Below are positions 9,453 through 19,014 of a stretch of 64,000 bases of DNA, piece by piece; within the stretch, counting starts at the first letter, position 1, and every line of letters starts with the position of its first letter. A program made the position numbers and the translations under genes. The notes beneath the pieces are model-generated. The model did not search any database, was not told the origin of the DNA, and saw nothing but the letters and a program-made list of their open reading frames with translations. The DNA is from a bacterium (lineage in GTDB: Bacteria; Hinthialibacterota; Hinthialibacteria; Hinthialibacterales; Hinthialibacteraceae), in assembly GCA_016125385.1 (NCBI GenBank), contig WGLV01000059.1, positions 1-64,000 on the forward strand. Reading direction: 5' to 3'.

Positions 9453-9481
9453 TTGACGTGAAGGAGCCGGGCGAGTAGAGT
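9453..9481 (+). promoter_or_regulatory. sigma70-type promoter
   Basis: TTGACG (5/6) and TAGAGT (4/6) are spaced by exactly 17 bases, the best promoter match seen in the window. The predicted start is near 9488. No protein-coding start follows for about 490 bases, which fits a non-coding transcript. Confidence 0.45.
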
Positions 9482-9487
9482 ATTGGT

Positions 9488-9746
9488 TGAAGGGACAAAG
9501 CGGCTGATTCCAGAGCGAACTCAGCCAAGGTTCCTACCGGGAGGGCGACAGGAATCGCCCAGTGAAGCACGGCGCCCCATCTATTTCGCCTGTTTCACCA
9601 AATAACCCCATCGCTAGAATGGGGACCACGGAAAGGGTTGGCGTTCTATGAATGGAGAAACGCCGCCGGATGAATGAAGAAGGAGCCATCCGAAATCGTT
9701 CCGATGGCTCCTTCTGGCGTTGAGGGCCCATTTTAGTTGTTTTTTT
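9488..9746 (+). ncRNA. candidate structured non-coding RNA
   Basis: Five hairpins follow the promoter: GGCTGA/TCAGCC (9502-9507 with 9521-9526), GGGCGA/TCGCCC (9543-9548 with 9555-9560), CCCCAT/ATGGGG (9606-9611 with 9619-9624), GGCGTT/AACGCC (9640-9645 with 9659-9664), and a perfect 12-base stem GAAGGAGCCATC/GATGGCTCCTTC (9679-9690 with 9703-9714). A T-run follows at 9740-9746. An imperfect pairing of 9481-9491 with 9594-9604 could close the first two hairpins into one domain. No signature of tmRNA, RNase P RNA, SRP RNA, 6S RNA or a riboswitch class was found. It could instead be a long 5' leader of the gene at 9979. Confidence 0.4.
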
Positions 9747-9978
9747 GCCTTGATTTAAACCACTCATTCAATTTCGATTTCATGCTGCAAATTCAGCCCC
9801 TTCACCAATCCTCATTTTTCGCGGTTTTCCCATTCCGAATGGCCGGTAAAATACGTATAATTCTGCGGAGTATTTTCGATCCGCTTGTAATAGCAGGTTG
9901 TATACGAATCGAAAATCAAACCCGATCGGAATCAGACGGCTCAGTCTGACAGGGATTAGCAAGAAGGACATCAACTGA

Positions 9979-11415
9979 ATGAAGTGGCCAACCATAATTC
10001 AAGGCGGAATGGGCGTAGGGGTTTCAAACTGGAACCTCGCCAAAACGGTATCCCGGCTGGGACATCTGGGCGTTGTTTCAGGAACGGCGCTTGATTCCGT
10101 CTTTGCTCGCCGTCTCCAGAACGGCGACCCGGGCGGACACCTGCGCCGTGCGTTAAATCATTTCCCCGTATCGGACATCGCGCACCGCGTTTACGAGAAA
10201 TATTTCATCCCCTGCGGCAAAGCGATCGATCAGGCGTTCAAACGCATCCCCATGTATACGCTGACGCCCAGCCGTCATCTGTTCGAAGTGACGCTGTGCG
10301 CTAATTTCGCGGAGGTCTTTCTGGCGAAAGAAGGACATTCAGGATGCGTGGGAATCAACTACCTCGAAAAAATTCAAATGCCCAACCTGGCTTCGATCTA
10401 CGGAGCCATGCTCGCGGGCGTGGATTATATTCTGATGGGCGCGGGCATCCCGCGTGAAATTCCCGGCATTCTCGATCTGTTTTCCAATCATGAAGACGCC
10501 ACGCTGCGGGTTCGAGTCGATAACGACGACGAAGCCTACCCGATGACGTTCTCTCCCAGAGACATCGTCGGCGAACTTCCCCACCCGCTGCATCGTCCCA
10601 ATTTTCTCGCCATCATTTCATCCGCCACGCTCGCGGTCACGCTGGCCCGCAAGTCATCCGGACAGGTCAATGGATTCGTCGTCGAAGGGTATGACGCGGG
10701 CGGGCACAACGCGCCTCCCCGTGGACACATGCTGCTCGACGAAAACGGCGAACCGGTTTACGGCGAGAAAGACGATATCGATCTCGCGAAAATCCGGGAC
10801 TTGGGCCTGCCTTTCTGGCTGGCGGGTTCGTATGGCGATCCCTATCGCGTTCAGGAAGCGCTCGATCAGGGCGCGGCCGGCGTACAACTGGGGACCCCGT
10901 TCGCATTCTGCCGCGAATCGGGTCTGGAAGATCATGTCAAGCAGCAGGTTCTCGACCAGATTAAATCCGGTGAAGTATATGTAAAAACCGACGCCAAGGC
11001 GTCACCCACCGGTTTCCCCTTCAAAGTCGTTCAGCTGGATGAAACTCTTTCGGAATTTGAAATGTATCAGCAACGCCCCCGCGTCTGCGACCTTGGCTAT
11101 CTGAGAACGCCGTTTAAAGATGAAGAAGGCCGCATCGGCTATCGTTGTCCATCCGAACCAGTTGAAGAATACCAGCGGAAGGGCGGCGATCCCGAAGCGA
11201 CTCGGGGCCGAAAGTGCCTTTGCAACGGTTTGTTCGCCAACATCGGTCTCCCTCAATTACAGCGCTCGGGTTATACCGAAAAGCCGTTGTTAACTTCCGG
11301 CAAAGAGATTTCTCTGATTCGACGTTTCATGCAGAACGGAGAGACGTCGTATTCCGCCGAAGACGTGATTCACGCGCTCTGCCCTCAACATCAGGTTGAG
11401 CCCGCCGTTGCATGA
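9979..11415 (+). CDS. nitronate monooxygenase-family flavoprotein
   Basis: This 478-residue protein belongs to the 2-nitropropane dioxygenase/nitronate monooxygenase TIM-barrel family, which binds FMN and oxidises alkyl nitronates. PfaD-type enoyl reductases share the fold. Visible features are the N-terminal IIQGGMGVGVSNWNLAKTVS, the glycine-rich VEGYDAGGHN region (near 235-245) and the phosphate-binding segment LAGSYGDP through GAAGVQLGTPFAF (about 278-310). The protein is longer than typical family members: the C-terminal 110 residues form an extension with several cysteines (RGRKCLCNGLFANIGL), a possible metal-binding part. The start has AAGAAGGA about 11 bases upstream. The true substrate is unknown. 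Confidence 0.85.
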   Translation: MKWPTIIQGGMGVGVSNWNLAKTVSRLGHLGVVSGTALDSVFARRLQNGDPGGHLRRALNHFPVSDIAHRVYEKYFIPCGKAIDQAFKRIPMYTLTPSRHLFEVTLCANFAEVFLAKEGHSGCVGINYLEKIQMPNLASIYGAMLAGVDYILMGAGIPREIPGILDLFSNHEDATLRVRVDNDDEAYPMTFSPRDIVGELPHPLHRPNFLAIISSATLAVTLARKSSGQVNGFVVEGYDAGGHNAPPRGHMLLDENGEPVYGEKDDIDLAKIRDLGLPFWLAGSYGDPYRVQEALDQGAAGVQLGTPFAFCRESGLEDHVKQQVLDQIKSGEVYVKTDAKASPTGFPFKVVQLDETLSEFEMYQQRPRVCDLGYLRTPFKDEEGRIGYRCPSEPVEEYQRKGGDPEATRGRKCLCNGLFANIGLPQLQRSGYTEKPLLTSGKEISLIRRFMQNGETSYSAEDVIHALCPQHQVEPAVA

Positions 11416-11440
11416 TTGGCTGGAATCTACGAACGAGTCC

Positions 11441-11472
11441 AACAGCCGCTTCATCGAAGCGGCTGTTTTTTT
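11441..11472 (+). terminator. intrinsic terminator after the nitronate monooxygenase gene
   Basis: ACAGCCGCTT / AAGCGGCTGT is a 10-base stem with loop CATCG, followed by seven T. It overlaps the last bases of the converging kinase gene, whose stop lies at 11471. Confidence 0.88.
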
Positions 11473-14400
11473 AATCGAGAATCCGCCGGATTTTCCGGAG
11501 GAGCACCCCCGCGGTGAATGGCTTCTGAAGAAATTGCAACCCGGTATCAAGCACGCCATGATGAACGATCGCGTTTTCCGTATAACCTGAAATGTACAAG
11601 ACCTTCATATCCGGTAAGATTTTCAACGCCTGATTGGCGAGTTCGCGCCCGCTGATTCCAGGCATGACGACGTCGGTCAGCAGCAGGTGAATGTCGCCTT
11701 TTTGTTTATTGATTGCCTGAAGCGCTTCATCTCCCCGTGAGGCGCTCAACACCCGATAACCATGTTGTTCGAGTGTTTGAACGATCAGTTCACGCACCAG
11801 CGTTTCATCCTCGACCACCAGCACGGTTTCATTTCCATTCAATTCCAGAATTTCAGGACGAGGCGTGTTTAAATCTTCCTCCTCGCCCTCAACCAGCGGC
11901 AGATAAATCTTGACCGAGGTTCCCTGCCCCGGCTCGCTGTAAATCCAGATGTTGCCGCCGCTCTGTTTGACGATGCCGTAAACCATCGATAATCCGAGCC
12001 CGGTTCCCTTGCCTTTTTCCTTGGTTGTGAAGAAGGGTTCGAACACGCGCTCGAGCGTATTCCGATCCATGCCCACGCCGTCGTCGCTGACGGCGAGCAT
12101 AACGTGAGGCCCCAAATGGGCTTCAGGATGACGCTTCACGTAGGCTTCATCCAGTTCGACGTTACTCGTTTCAATCGTCAGCGAGCCCCCATCCGGCATG
12201 GCGTCGCGGGAATTGATCGCGAGATTCACGAGCACCTGCTCGATCTGCCCCGCATCCGCGACGATCGAGCCCAAATTGGGATCGGGGATGGTTTTCAGTT
12301 CGATATTTTCGCCGATAAGCCGCCGCAACATGCCATCCATCTCAATGATGAGATCATTCAGATCGATCACACGAGGCTGCATCACCTGTTTACGGCTGAA
12401 CGCGAGCAGCTGCCGTGTCAGCGCCTCCGCCCGTTCTCCCGCTTTTTTGACTTCAAGTATATGTTTGCGCACGGGCGAGGCGGCATCGAGCATGGTGACC
12501 GCCATGTCGCTGTAGCCCAGAATGGCGACCAGCAGATTGTTAAAGTCATGCGCGATGCCGCCGGCCAGCCGGCCCACCGCGTCGATCTTCTGCGTTTGCC
12601 TCAACTGATCTTCGAGCTTTCGTTTTTCTTCTTCCGCCTGTTTTTGTTCGCTGACGTCGATCACGGCGAAAATGTTGATCTGCTGAGTCTCGATCGGGAT
12701 GCAACTCAAGTTGATGGTGCGCTGGTCCTGATTTTGATTGGCGATCTGCAATCCATCCCATTTCATTCGCGCTGGATCGCCGCTGACGATATCGTCGTAT
12801 ATCCGCTTCATCCAGTATTCACGCAGTACGGGGTCTGGAAACAGGTAGTGATAAAATGCGTTTCGGTCTTTCAGCACTTCGCGCGGCCATCCATGTATTT
12901 CGACGTACCGGTCGTTGATATAAAGCGCTTCTCCATTCAGGCGCTGATTGACGGCGATTCCGATCGGAAGGTTATTCAGAATCGTCTCGATAAAATCATT
13001 TCGTTCCGCGAGTTCATGCTCAAACAACTTGCGATCCGTGATATCGAGTTGCGACCCGGATGCTCGCACCGGTTTGCCTGATTCGTCCCGTTCAACCACC
13101 TTGCCGCGATCGAGCACCCATTTCCACTCGCCCGTTTTCGTCATGAGGCGGTATTCCATCTCGAACATGGGAGTTCGGCCACGCAAATGATCGTACCAGG
13201 CCCGTAAGATGGCGCGCTTGTCATCCGGATGGATCAGACTCAACCACATTTCAATGGATTGGGTGAACTCCGGCATGGAATACCCCAGCAGGTTCTCCCA
13301 TTGTTCATTGACGTACGCCAGACCGGTTTGTGGATACCAGTCCCATATCCCCAGATTCGCGCCCTGCAAAGCCAGCTCAAGCCGCAGCTGGCTTTCCTGC
13401 AGCGCCATCTCGGCGTTTTTCCGGTCCGTGATGTCGCGCCCGACTGACTGGTATTCGAGAACTTTGCCGGTTTCATCGAAAATGGCGCGATCGATCCAGT
13501 GTTGCCAAACAATCTCACCATGCCGCCAGGCGCGGTGTTCATCCTCACGCGTTGGATGATCTTTGGTAAGCGAGCGAATTTTTTCGACGACCGATTCCCG
13601 ATCCGCGTCCGGAATCAGATCGAGAAAATTGACGCCGATCACCTGCTTTCGAGTTAATCCGAAATACTGGCAATAAGCCTGATTCGCAAATTGGATCGTG
13701 AAGTCCCTGTTCCAGCGCACGACGAAATCCGTTTGATCTTCCACAATCGAACGGTACCGGGCTTCGCTATCACGCAACGCTCTTTCGGCGCGTTTCCGTT
13801 CCGTGACGTCCTCTCCTGAGCTCAGCGTACCGACAACGGCGCCGGATGAATCGTACAAAATCCTGTTGCGCCACAAAATCTCCCGGATTTCCCCGGACTG
13901 GGTCACAACGCCGTTTTCAAACCACTCGTATTTTTCCGTCTCGTTTTCAAGCAGTGTTTGAAATGCCTTGCTGAGTGTTTTTCGATCAGAGGGGGCGATG
14001 AACTTTTCAAACCATGGAAATCCTATAATTTCTTCTTCCGGATAACCGAGCGTCTGACATCCCATGCGGTTGATCAGCGTAACGACCCCGTTTCGGTCGA
14101 GAACGACAATAATCACCCCGGCGATATCCAGGTATTGCTGGGCTCGATCGCGTTCGTCCCGCAGGGCTGATTCCGTCATCTTCCATTCGGTGATGTCCTG
14201 AAGGATTCCGAGGCATCCGATGACGACGCCCTGTTCGTCACGGATCTGAACCGCCGCGTTTGCGATCCACTTTTCTTCGCCGCGTGTGGTTTCGATCCGG
14301 TAGTCGGCCCGCCAGTTGAGGCCTTCCTCGCTGCGAGCTCTTCTGACCGCTTCTTTTGGCTGCATTCCGGCGAATGGACCAACCATGATGATTTCCCGCA

Positions 14401-14815
14401 CCAGCGATTGCCAGGTCGCGGGGTTGAATTCTTCGGGCTTATACCCCGTAAGCGCTTCAACTTCCTCGCCGAAAAAGTCATAGGTGTTCGTCAGATAATT
14501 CTGATAATACGGAACCGCGTTGGCTAACTCGATCGCATCCCGGTACGCGTGCTCCCGGTATTCCAGCGTCTGACGTGAATGAGATGGATCCGCTGAGGTC
14601 GATTGGAGGGGGCTTGCTTGATCGAAACGTTCTCTGATTGCGCGCCAATAATACCCGGCGATCAATCCTATTCCGGCCGCCGCGATCGTCAGAAACCAAT
14701 CGCCGCCGGAAAGCCCAAGGCATGCTGGCGAAGGAGAAACAATCATTGATCGGGAGAACAGATCGGCTCTCAACAATTCATAAACATCGTTCAAAAAGAC
14801 ATAAGATGCAAACAT
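11471..14815 (-). CDS. multi-PAS hybrid sensor histidine kinase
   Basis: The 1114-residue kinase has a single N-terminal membrane segment (about residues 37-56), then about five PAS/PAC modules (starting near 80, 215, 350, 470 and 610). These are followed by the dimerisation/phosphoacceptor helix with GGIAHDFNNLLVAILGYS (His near 754), a HATPase domain with N-box NLAINSRDAMPDGG, DDGVGMD and FEPFFTTKEKGKGTGLGLS, and a C-terminal receiver (phosphoacceptor Asp in LLLTDVVMPG, near 1047). The HDFNN form of the H-box is typical of PAS-type hybrid kinases. With almost no periplasmic part, it probably senses cytoplasmic ligands or redox state through the PAS domains. An internal Met 24 residues in could be the real start. 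The partner regulator is unknown. Confidence 0.93.
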   Translation of the reverse strand: MFASYVFLNDVYELLRADLFSRSMIVSPSPACLGLSGGDWFLTIAAAGIGLIAGYYWRAIRERFDQASPLQSTSADPSHSRQTLEYREHAYRDAIELANAVPYYQNYLTNTYDFFGEEVEALTGYKPEEFNPATWQSLVREIIMVGPFAGMQPKEAVRRARSEEGLNWRADYRIETTRGEEKWIANAAVQIRDEQGVVIGCLGILQDITEWKMTESALRDERDRAQQYLDIAGVIIVVLDRNGVVTLINRMGCQTLGYPEEEIIGFPWFEKFIAPSDRKTLSKAFQTLLENETEKYEWFENGVVTQSGEIREILWRNRILYDSSGAVVGTLSSGEDVTERKRAERALRDSEARYRSIVEDQTDFVVRWNRDFTIQFANQAYCQYFGLTRKQVIGVNFLDLIPDADRESVVEKIRSLTKDHPTREDEHRAWRHGEIVWQHWIDRAIFDETGKVLEYQSVGRDITDRKNAEMALQESQLRLELALQGANLGIWDWYPQTGLAYVNEQWENLLGYSMPEFTQSIEMWLSLIHPDDKRAILRAWYDHLRGRTPMFEMEYRLMTKTGEWKWVLDRGKVVERDESGKPVRASGSQLDITDRKLFEHELAERNDFIETILNNLPIGIAVNQRLNGEALYINDRYVEIHGWPREVLKDRNAFYHYLFPDPVLREYWMKRIYDDIVSGDPARMKWDGLQIANQNQDQRTINLSCIPIETQQINIFAVIDVSEQKQAEEEKRKLEDQLRQTQKIDAVGRLAGGIAHDFNNLLVAILGYSDMAVTMLDAASPVRKHILEVKKAGERAEALTRQLLAFSRKQVMQPRVIDLNDLIIEMDGMLRRLIGENIELKTIPDPNLGSIVADAGQIEQVLVNLAINSRDAMPDGGSLTIETSNVELDEAYVKRHPEAHLGPHVMLAVSDDGVGMDRNTLERVFEPFFTTKEKGKGTGLGLSMVYGIVKQSGGNIWIYSEPGQGTSVKIYLPLVEGEEEDLNTPRPEILELNGNETVLVVEDETLVRELIVQTLEQHGYRVLSASRGDEALQAINKQKGDIHLLLTDVVMPGISGRELANQALKILPDMKVLYISGYTENAIVHHGVLDTGLQFLQKPFTAGVLLRKIRRILD

Positions 14816-14846
14816 CCGGCGGTTCCAATCAGGGCTATATCAGGCT

Positions 14847-17800
14847 TCACACAGTCCCGTTAGATGATTCAATTCGATATCGTTCAAACGACTCAAGAAG
14901 CAAAGCGATTTCACGATACGCATCATCCAGCAAGCCTCGAATTTCATCCATTTTTCCATTTTTCGCGGCAAGTTCCACCTGTACGAATGCGTCCGCGGCG
15001 CGGGCCGCATTAAACTGAACGGCGGCGCCTTTCATGCGATGAGCTTCATACGCAAGTGCATCCAGGTCTCCCCTCGCCAGAGCGTCATCCAGGCTGGTTC
15101 GCCATTCGCGGACGTTGTTCTGAAACACGTCGACCATTTCAATGAGCATACCACGATCGCCGCTCAGCCGGATCAGAACGGCGGAGGGATCGAACACTTG
15201 CTCTTTGTCGTCTTTCCCGTCCTCGATGAGGCCGGATTCGACGTCGAACTCCCCCATCTCGATGAAATGGGCGAGTTCATCATACAATTGGCTCGGATCG
15301 ACCGGCTTGGCGAGAAAAGCATCCATTCCAGCGGCGTAACATCGATCGCGGTCTTCTTTCATTGCGCTCGCCGTCATGGCGATGATAGGGGTCTTCCGTG
15401 TTGCTCCGTCCTCCAGTTGACGAATACGCCTCGTGGTTTCGAGTCCGTCCATTTCCGGCATCTGAACGTCCATCAGGATCAGGTCGGCCTGATTGTCGCG
15501 CCAATATTGAAAGGCTTCGACTCCATTCGAGGCGATGACGTACCGGCGCCCCCATTTTTGCAGAAGACGCGCGGCGTAGATCTGATTCACCTGGTTATCT
15601 TCGGCGATCAGGATCACGGGATCGCGCATTTTGATTAATGGCGTCTCATCACGAACTCCACGATCGACGAAATTCGGCATTCCAGCTGTGGCGGTGGGAT
15701 GCTCGTCGTGGCAATTGACAAAGGTGAGAGTGAAAAGAAAATCGCTGCCGAATCCACCCTCGCCTTCTGAAAATTCCGATGGACTCTGTACTCGAAGGCT
15801 CCCCCCCATCATCCGCACGATTTGAGACGCGATGGAAAGCCCCAGTCCCGTCCCGGAATGCCGGCGAACCGAGGAGGCGTCGACCTGTTCAAACGCCCTG
15901 AATATCGATTGCTGTTGATCGTCCGGAATCCCGCATCCCGTATCGGACACTCGGAACTGGACGGTCGTGTTATCTCGATCCATCCGTTCACATTCCGCGT
16001 TGATCGTAATCCGGCCGCGATCGGTGAATTTGAGCGCGTTGGAGGCCAGATTGTCGATCACCTGACGAAGCCGGACCAGATCGCCCATCATTTTTTCCGG
16101 TATTTGCGGATCGATCTCAACCACGAACTCAAGGCCCGCGTTGTGTGCGCGAATACGCCAACACTCAAACGAGGCATGCAGATCGTCATGAAGGGAGAAA
16201 GGAGCCGGTCGTAATTCCAACTTGCCCGCTTCGATTTTTGAAAAATCAAGAATGTCATTTATGATTGACAAGAGCGAGGACGCGGAATTTCGGCTTAAGG
16301 TCAGGTATTCATTGCGCTCTCCCGCGTCCCGGCTATCAAGCGCCAGTTCCGTCATGCCGATGATGCCATGCAGAGGGGTTCGTATCTCATGGCTGACATT
16401 GGCGAGAAATTCGCTTTTCACCCGATTGGCCACCTCGGCGGCTTCTTTCGCGATAAGCAGTTCCATCGTGCGTTCACGGACACGGCTTTCCAGATCGAGC
16501 TTCGCACGGCGCAGTACCCAGTGACTCCGAATAATGCTGTATAGAGCCCAGATCAATGCGGCAACGACTCCCAGCATCAATAACTGAAATTCTTTTTGTC
16601 TCCATAATGGCGGCAAGACTCGAAATGAAACCGTGGCGGGAGTCAAATCCACGTTTCGATCATGGTCTTCCGCTCGGACCTCAAACCGGTAATCGCCAGG
16701 CGGCAGCAATGGCGCCAGGATCGTGGATTCGCGCCGGAACGGCCCCCATGAGACCATTGGGGAGTTGACCTTTTGAGGGAGTATGCGCCATGAATAGTAC
16801 AATTTATCTTCAATCGTCGAACGCCACGGATCGCGCCCGGAAAAGATAAACACGCTGCGTTCTCCCGGTGCGATCGAACCCGGCGCTTCGTCGATGAAGG
16901 TTTCAGGAGCATCCGAATCGGCCTTGTACCAGGCGAGTCCTGTGTCTTCAATCAACGCCCAGATGACGCCTGCGGGATGTTCTCCCAATTTGATGACCTC
17001 ACGGTTCGACAACCCATCCGCCATGGTATACGCGCGCCAGTGACCGTCCCGGAACGATGAGATGCCTAAAGCGGGAGATCCGGCCCATAACGCGCCGTCC
17101 TGACTCTCGAACAACGCCGTCACTCGATTGCTGAGCAGGCCGTCTTTAGACTTGAGCCGCACGAATGATGAGCCATCGTAACGCAACACGCCTTCGCCCG
17201 ACGTGGCGAACCATAAATACCCGCTTTCGCCTTGGATAATCGATTCAATAAAATCTTTTTCTGAGAAAAACGGATCGATCCCGTGCAGTTCAAATTTCTG
17301 AACGCGCGCCGCCGTCCAGCGTTCGATATAACCTCTTGAACCAGCCCAGAGCACTCCATCCGCGTCTTCACCCATCGCGCTGATTTCACGATTGATGATT
17401 TCACCGCCAAAATCGCACTGTAGCCATTCTTCGCCAACCAGCCGGAAAACGCCCTTGAGACCATAGCAATAAACCTGTCCGGCCCGGCTGACGAACAACT
17501 TGAGAGGCATGGCTGAAAATGGTACGGAAAGGTCTTGAATAACAGAGCCGTCGCTAAGAGAAAACTGGACAAGCGAGGTCCAGAATAACACCCACGCCTT
17601 GCCGTCGATGGGAGCGCTCAATCCAATCGGCGCCCGTTGCTTTGATGGGAGTTTTGCAATCGCTTCCCACGTGTTGTCTTTTAGCTGGAGATACCTTCCT
17701 TTTAAATCAACCGCGTAGCAATCCTCCCCGGGGACAGCGTGCATTACACCGCCGTCAATCGTCTTTCCATCCGCGGTGGCTCGAACGATGTTCCAGCGGG

Positions 17801-18755
17801 GTTTCGCCAATCGATAGGCGCCATAGCGAGTTCCAACCCATATATCGCCTCGTGGGAGGCGCGAAATCGACTCTATAAAAGGATAGGGCAACGCCTCGGT
17901 AAACGGAACTCGCCTCCAGGCGTTGTTTTCGAAAACGAGGATCCCTTGTCTCGTTCCGACGAAAAGCTCTCCGTTGTGCCCGATTTCAACCGCGAAGACA
18001 TCCCGTCCAGCACGGGGAACACGCAGCCACTGGTAATTGGTGAGTTGAAAAAGATTAAATACGCCGGCGGCCCAGACGACGCCGCCTGGATCCTGAACCA
18101 ATGACTGAACATTATTTGGATCCTGAGGGGTCAGCCAAGGATAATCCCATCGTTGCCCATCAAACCGGGCCACTCCCTTACCATCAACGGCGGCCAGAAC
18201 ATCCCCCGATTGGAGCTGGATGATATCCCTGACGTGATGTTTCTCTGTAAAATCCTGCCCCAGAACCAGAGACCAGTTTCCTTTCAGACCACTCTCGCCG
18301 CTTAGAGGCTCAAATCGAATCAGCCACCCGTCTTCGAGCCCGAACCAGATTCGCCCGTCGATCTCACGAATACAAAAAACCGACACCACCGTGCCGGGAG
18401 GCAGACATTCGGGTTGAACGAGCGACCATGATTCCCCATCGAAAAACAGAATGCCCTCAGTTGTGCCAACCCATAGATTCCCATTGGAATCAAACAATAA
18501 TTTACGGATATCATTCCGGGGCAATGGATCGGGTTCGGTAAACGTTCGCCAATTGACGCCGTCGAAACGAGCGACGCCTCCTCCCCAGGTAGCGAACCAG
18601 ATCGAGCCATCGGGCGCCTGCTGGATGTCACGGACGATTTCGTAGGGGAGACCGTCTTCCGGACCGAAACGGCGGATCGTATAGGATTCAGCGGAGGGCG
18701 TAACGACCCCAAACAGGCTGAAGATAAGTGTAAGAATGGTCAGTCTGATCGCCAT
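14847..18755 (-). CDS. beta-propeller hybrid histidine kinase with receiver and HPt
   Basis: A roughly 1300-residue one-protein phosphorelay. From the N-terminus: signal peptide ([16 protein letters not shown]...), about 700 residues of two-component propeller repeats (blade motifs such as [17 protein letters not shown] and [16 protein letters not shown]), a Y_Y_Y-type domain, a membrane helix, HisKA ([16 protein letters not shown]), HATPase ([19 protein letters not shown]), a receiver ([12 protein letters not shown]) and an HPt domain ([13 protein letters not shown]). This layout resembles the hybrid two-component systems that sense polysaccharide fragments, but it ends in HPt rather than a DNA-binding domain, so a separate regulator must exist. 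The start at 18755 is chosen for its signal peptide; a longer start at 18800 is possible. Confidence 0.92.
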   Translation of the reverse strand: MAIRLTILTLIFSLFGVVTPSAESYTIRRFGPEDGLPYEIVRDIQQAPDGSIWFATWGGGVARFDGVNWRTFTEPDPLPRNDIRKLLFDSNGNLWVGTTEGILFFDGESWSLVQPECLPPGTVVSVFCIREIDGRIWFGLEDGWLIRFEPLSGESGLKGNWSLVLGQDFTEKHHVRDIIQLQSGDVLAAVDGKGVARFDGQRWDYPWLTPQDPNNVQSLVQDPGGVVWAAGVFNLFQLTNYQWLRVPRAGRDVFAVEIGHNGELFVGTRQGILVFENNAWRRVPFTEALPYPFIESISRLPRGDIWVGTRYGAYRLAKPRWNIVRATADGKTIDGGVMHAVPGEDCYAVDLKGRYLQLKDNTWEAIAKLPSKQRAPIGLSAPIDGKAWVLFWTSLVQFSLSDGSVIQDLSVPFSAMPLKLFVSRAGQVYCYGLKGVFRLVGEEWLQCDFGGEIINREISAMGEDADGVLWAGSRGYIERWTAARVQKFELHGIDPFFSEKDFIESIIQGESGYLWFATSGEGVLRYDGSSFVRLKSKDGLLSNRVTALFESQDGALWAGSPALGISSFRDGHWRAYTMADGLSNREVIKLGEHPAGVIWALIEDTGLAWYKADSDAPETFIDEAPGSIAPGERSVFIFSGRDPWRSTIEDKLYYSWRILPQKVNSPMVSWGPFRRESTILAPLLPPGDYRFEVRAEDHDRNVDLTPATVSFRVLPPLWRQKEFQLLMLGVVAALIWALYSIIRSHWVLRRAKLDLESRVRERTMELLIAKEAAEVANRVKSEFLANVSHEIRTPLHGIIGMTELALDSRDAGERNEYLTLSRNSASSLLSIINDILDFSKIEAGKLELRPAPFSLHDDLHASFECWRIRAHNAGLEFVVEIDPQIPEKMMGDLVRLRQVIDNLASNALKFTDRGRITINAECERMDRDNTTVQFRVSDTGCGIPDDQQQSIFRAFEQVDASSVRRHSGTGLGLSIASQIVRMMGGSLRVQSPSEFSEGEGGFGSDFLFTLTFVNCHDEHPTATAGMPNFVDRGVRDETPLIKMRDPVILIAEDNQVNQIYAARLLQKWGRRYVIASNGVEAFQYWRDNQADLILMDVQMPEMDGLETTRRIRQLEDGATRKTPIIAMTASAMKEDRDRCYAAGMDAFLAKPVDPSQLYDELAHFIEMGEFDVESGLIEDGKDDKEQVFDPSAVLIRLSGDRGMLIEMVDVFQNNVREWRTSLDDALARGDLDALAYEAHRMKGAAVQFNAARAADAFVQVELAAKNGKMDEIRGLLDDAYREIALLLESFERYRIESSNGTV

Positions 18756-19014
18756 GAGCCGTTTTCGCCGCTGTGGATTTTGAATCGCACAAAAGGCCAT
18801 GTATTACAGAAACGAAACTCAACCCAACAAGTAATACCAAATCAATTGGCAGCGCATTTTTTCAAATATTATCGATAGTATAACCAATTTTAAACCAAAA
18901 AGCCTTCCCGCTCCCCAATTTCTCTTAAATTAGGGAATTAGTTTATTGGTTATGGAAACTTGTTGATTGATGAAGGAATCCAATAGAAGGGAAACGTGTT
19001 ACATACCGTCAATA

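Larger units (their letters stand above)
9314..9978. other. 665-base gene-free stretch
   Basis: No reading frame here has credible start signals or composition. The middle part (about 9453-9746) has a promoter, a run of hairpins and a T-run, listed separately as a candidate RNA gene. The remainder (9747-9978) is AT-rich leader sequence of the nitronate monooxygenase gene, with nothing else recognised. Confidence 0.6.

Noticed and set aside
9488-9746. The candidate RNA read as SRP RNA (because of CAGCCAAGG), RNase P, 6S RNA or a c-di-GMP riboswitch (because of GGACAAAGC)
   Set aside because: The short matches are isolated. The SRP GGAAGGAAGCAG core, the RNase P conserved regions, the 6S end-to-end pairing and the c-di-GMP aptamer core are all missing.
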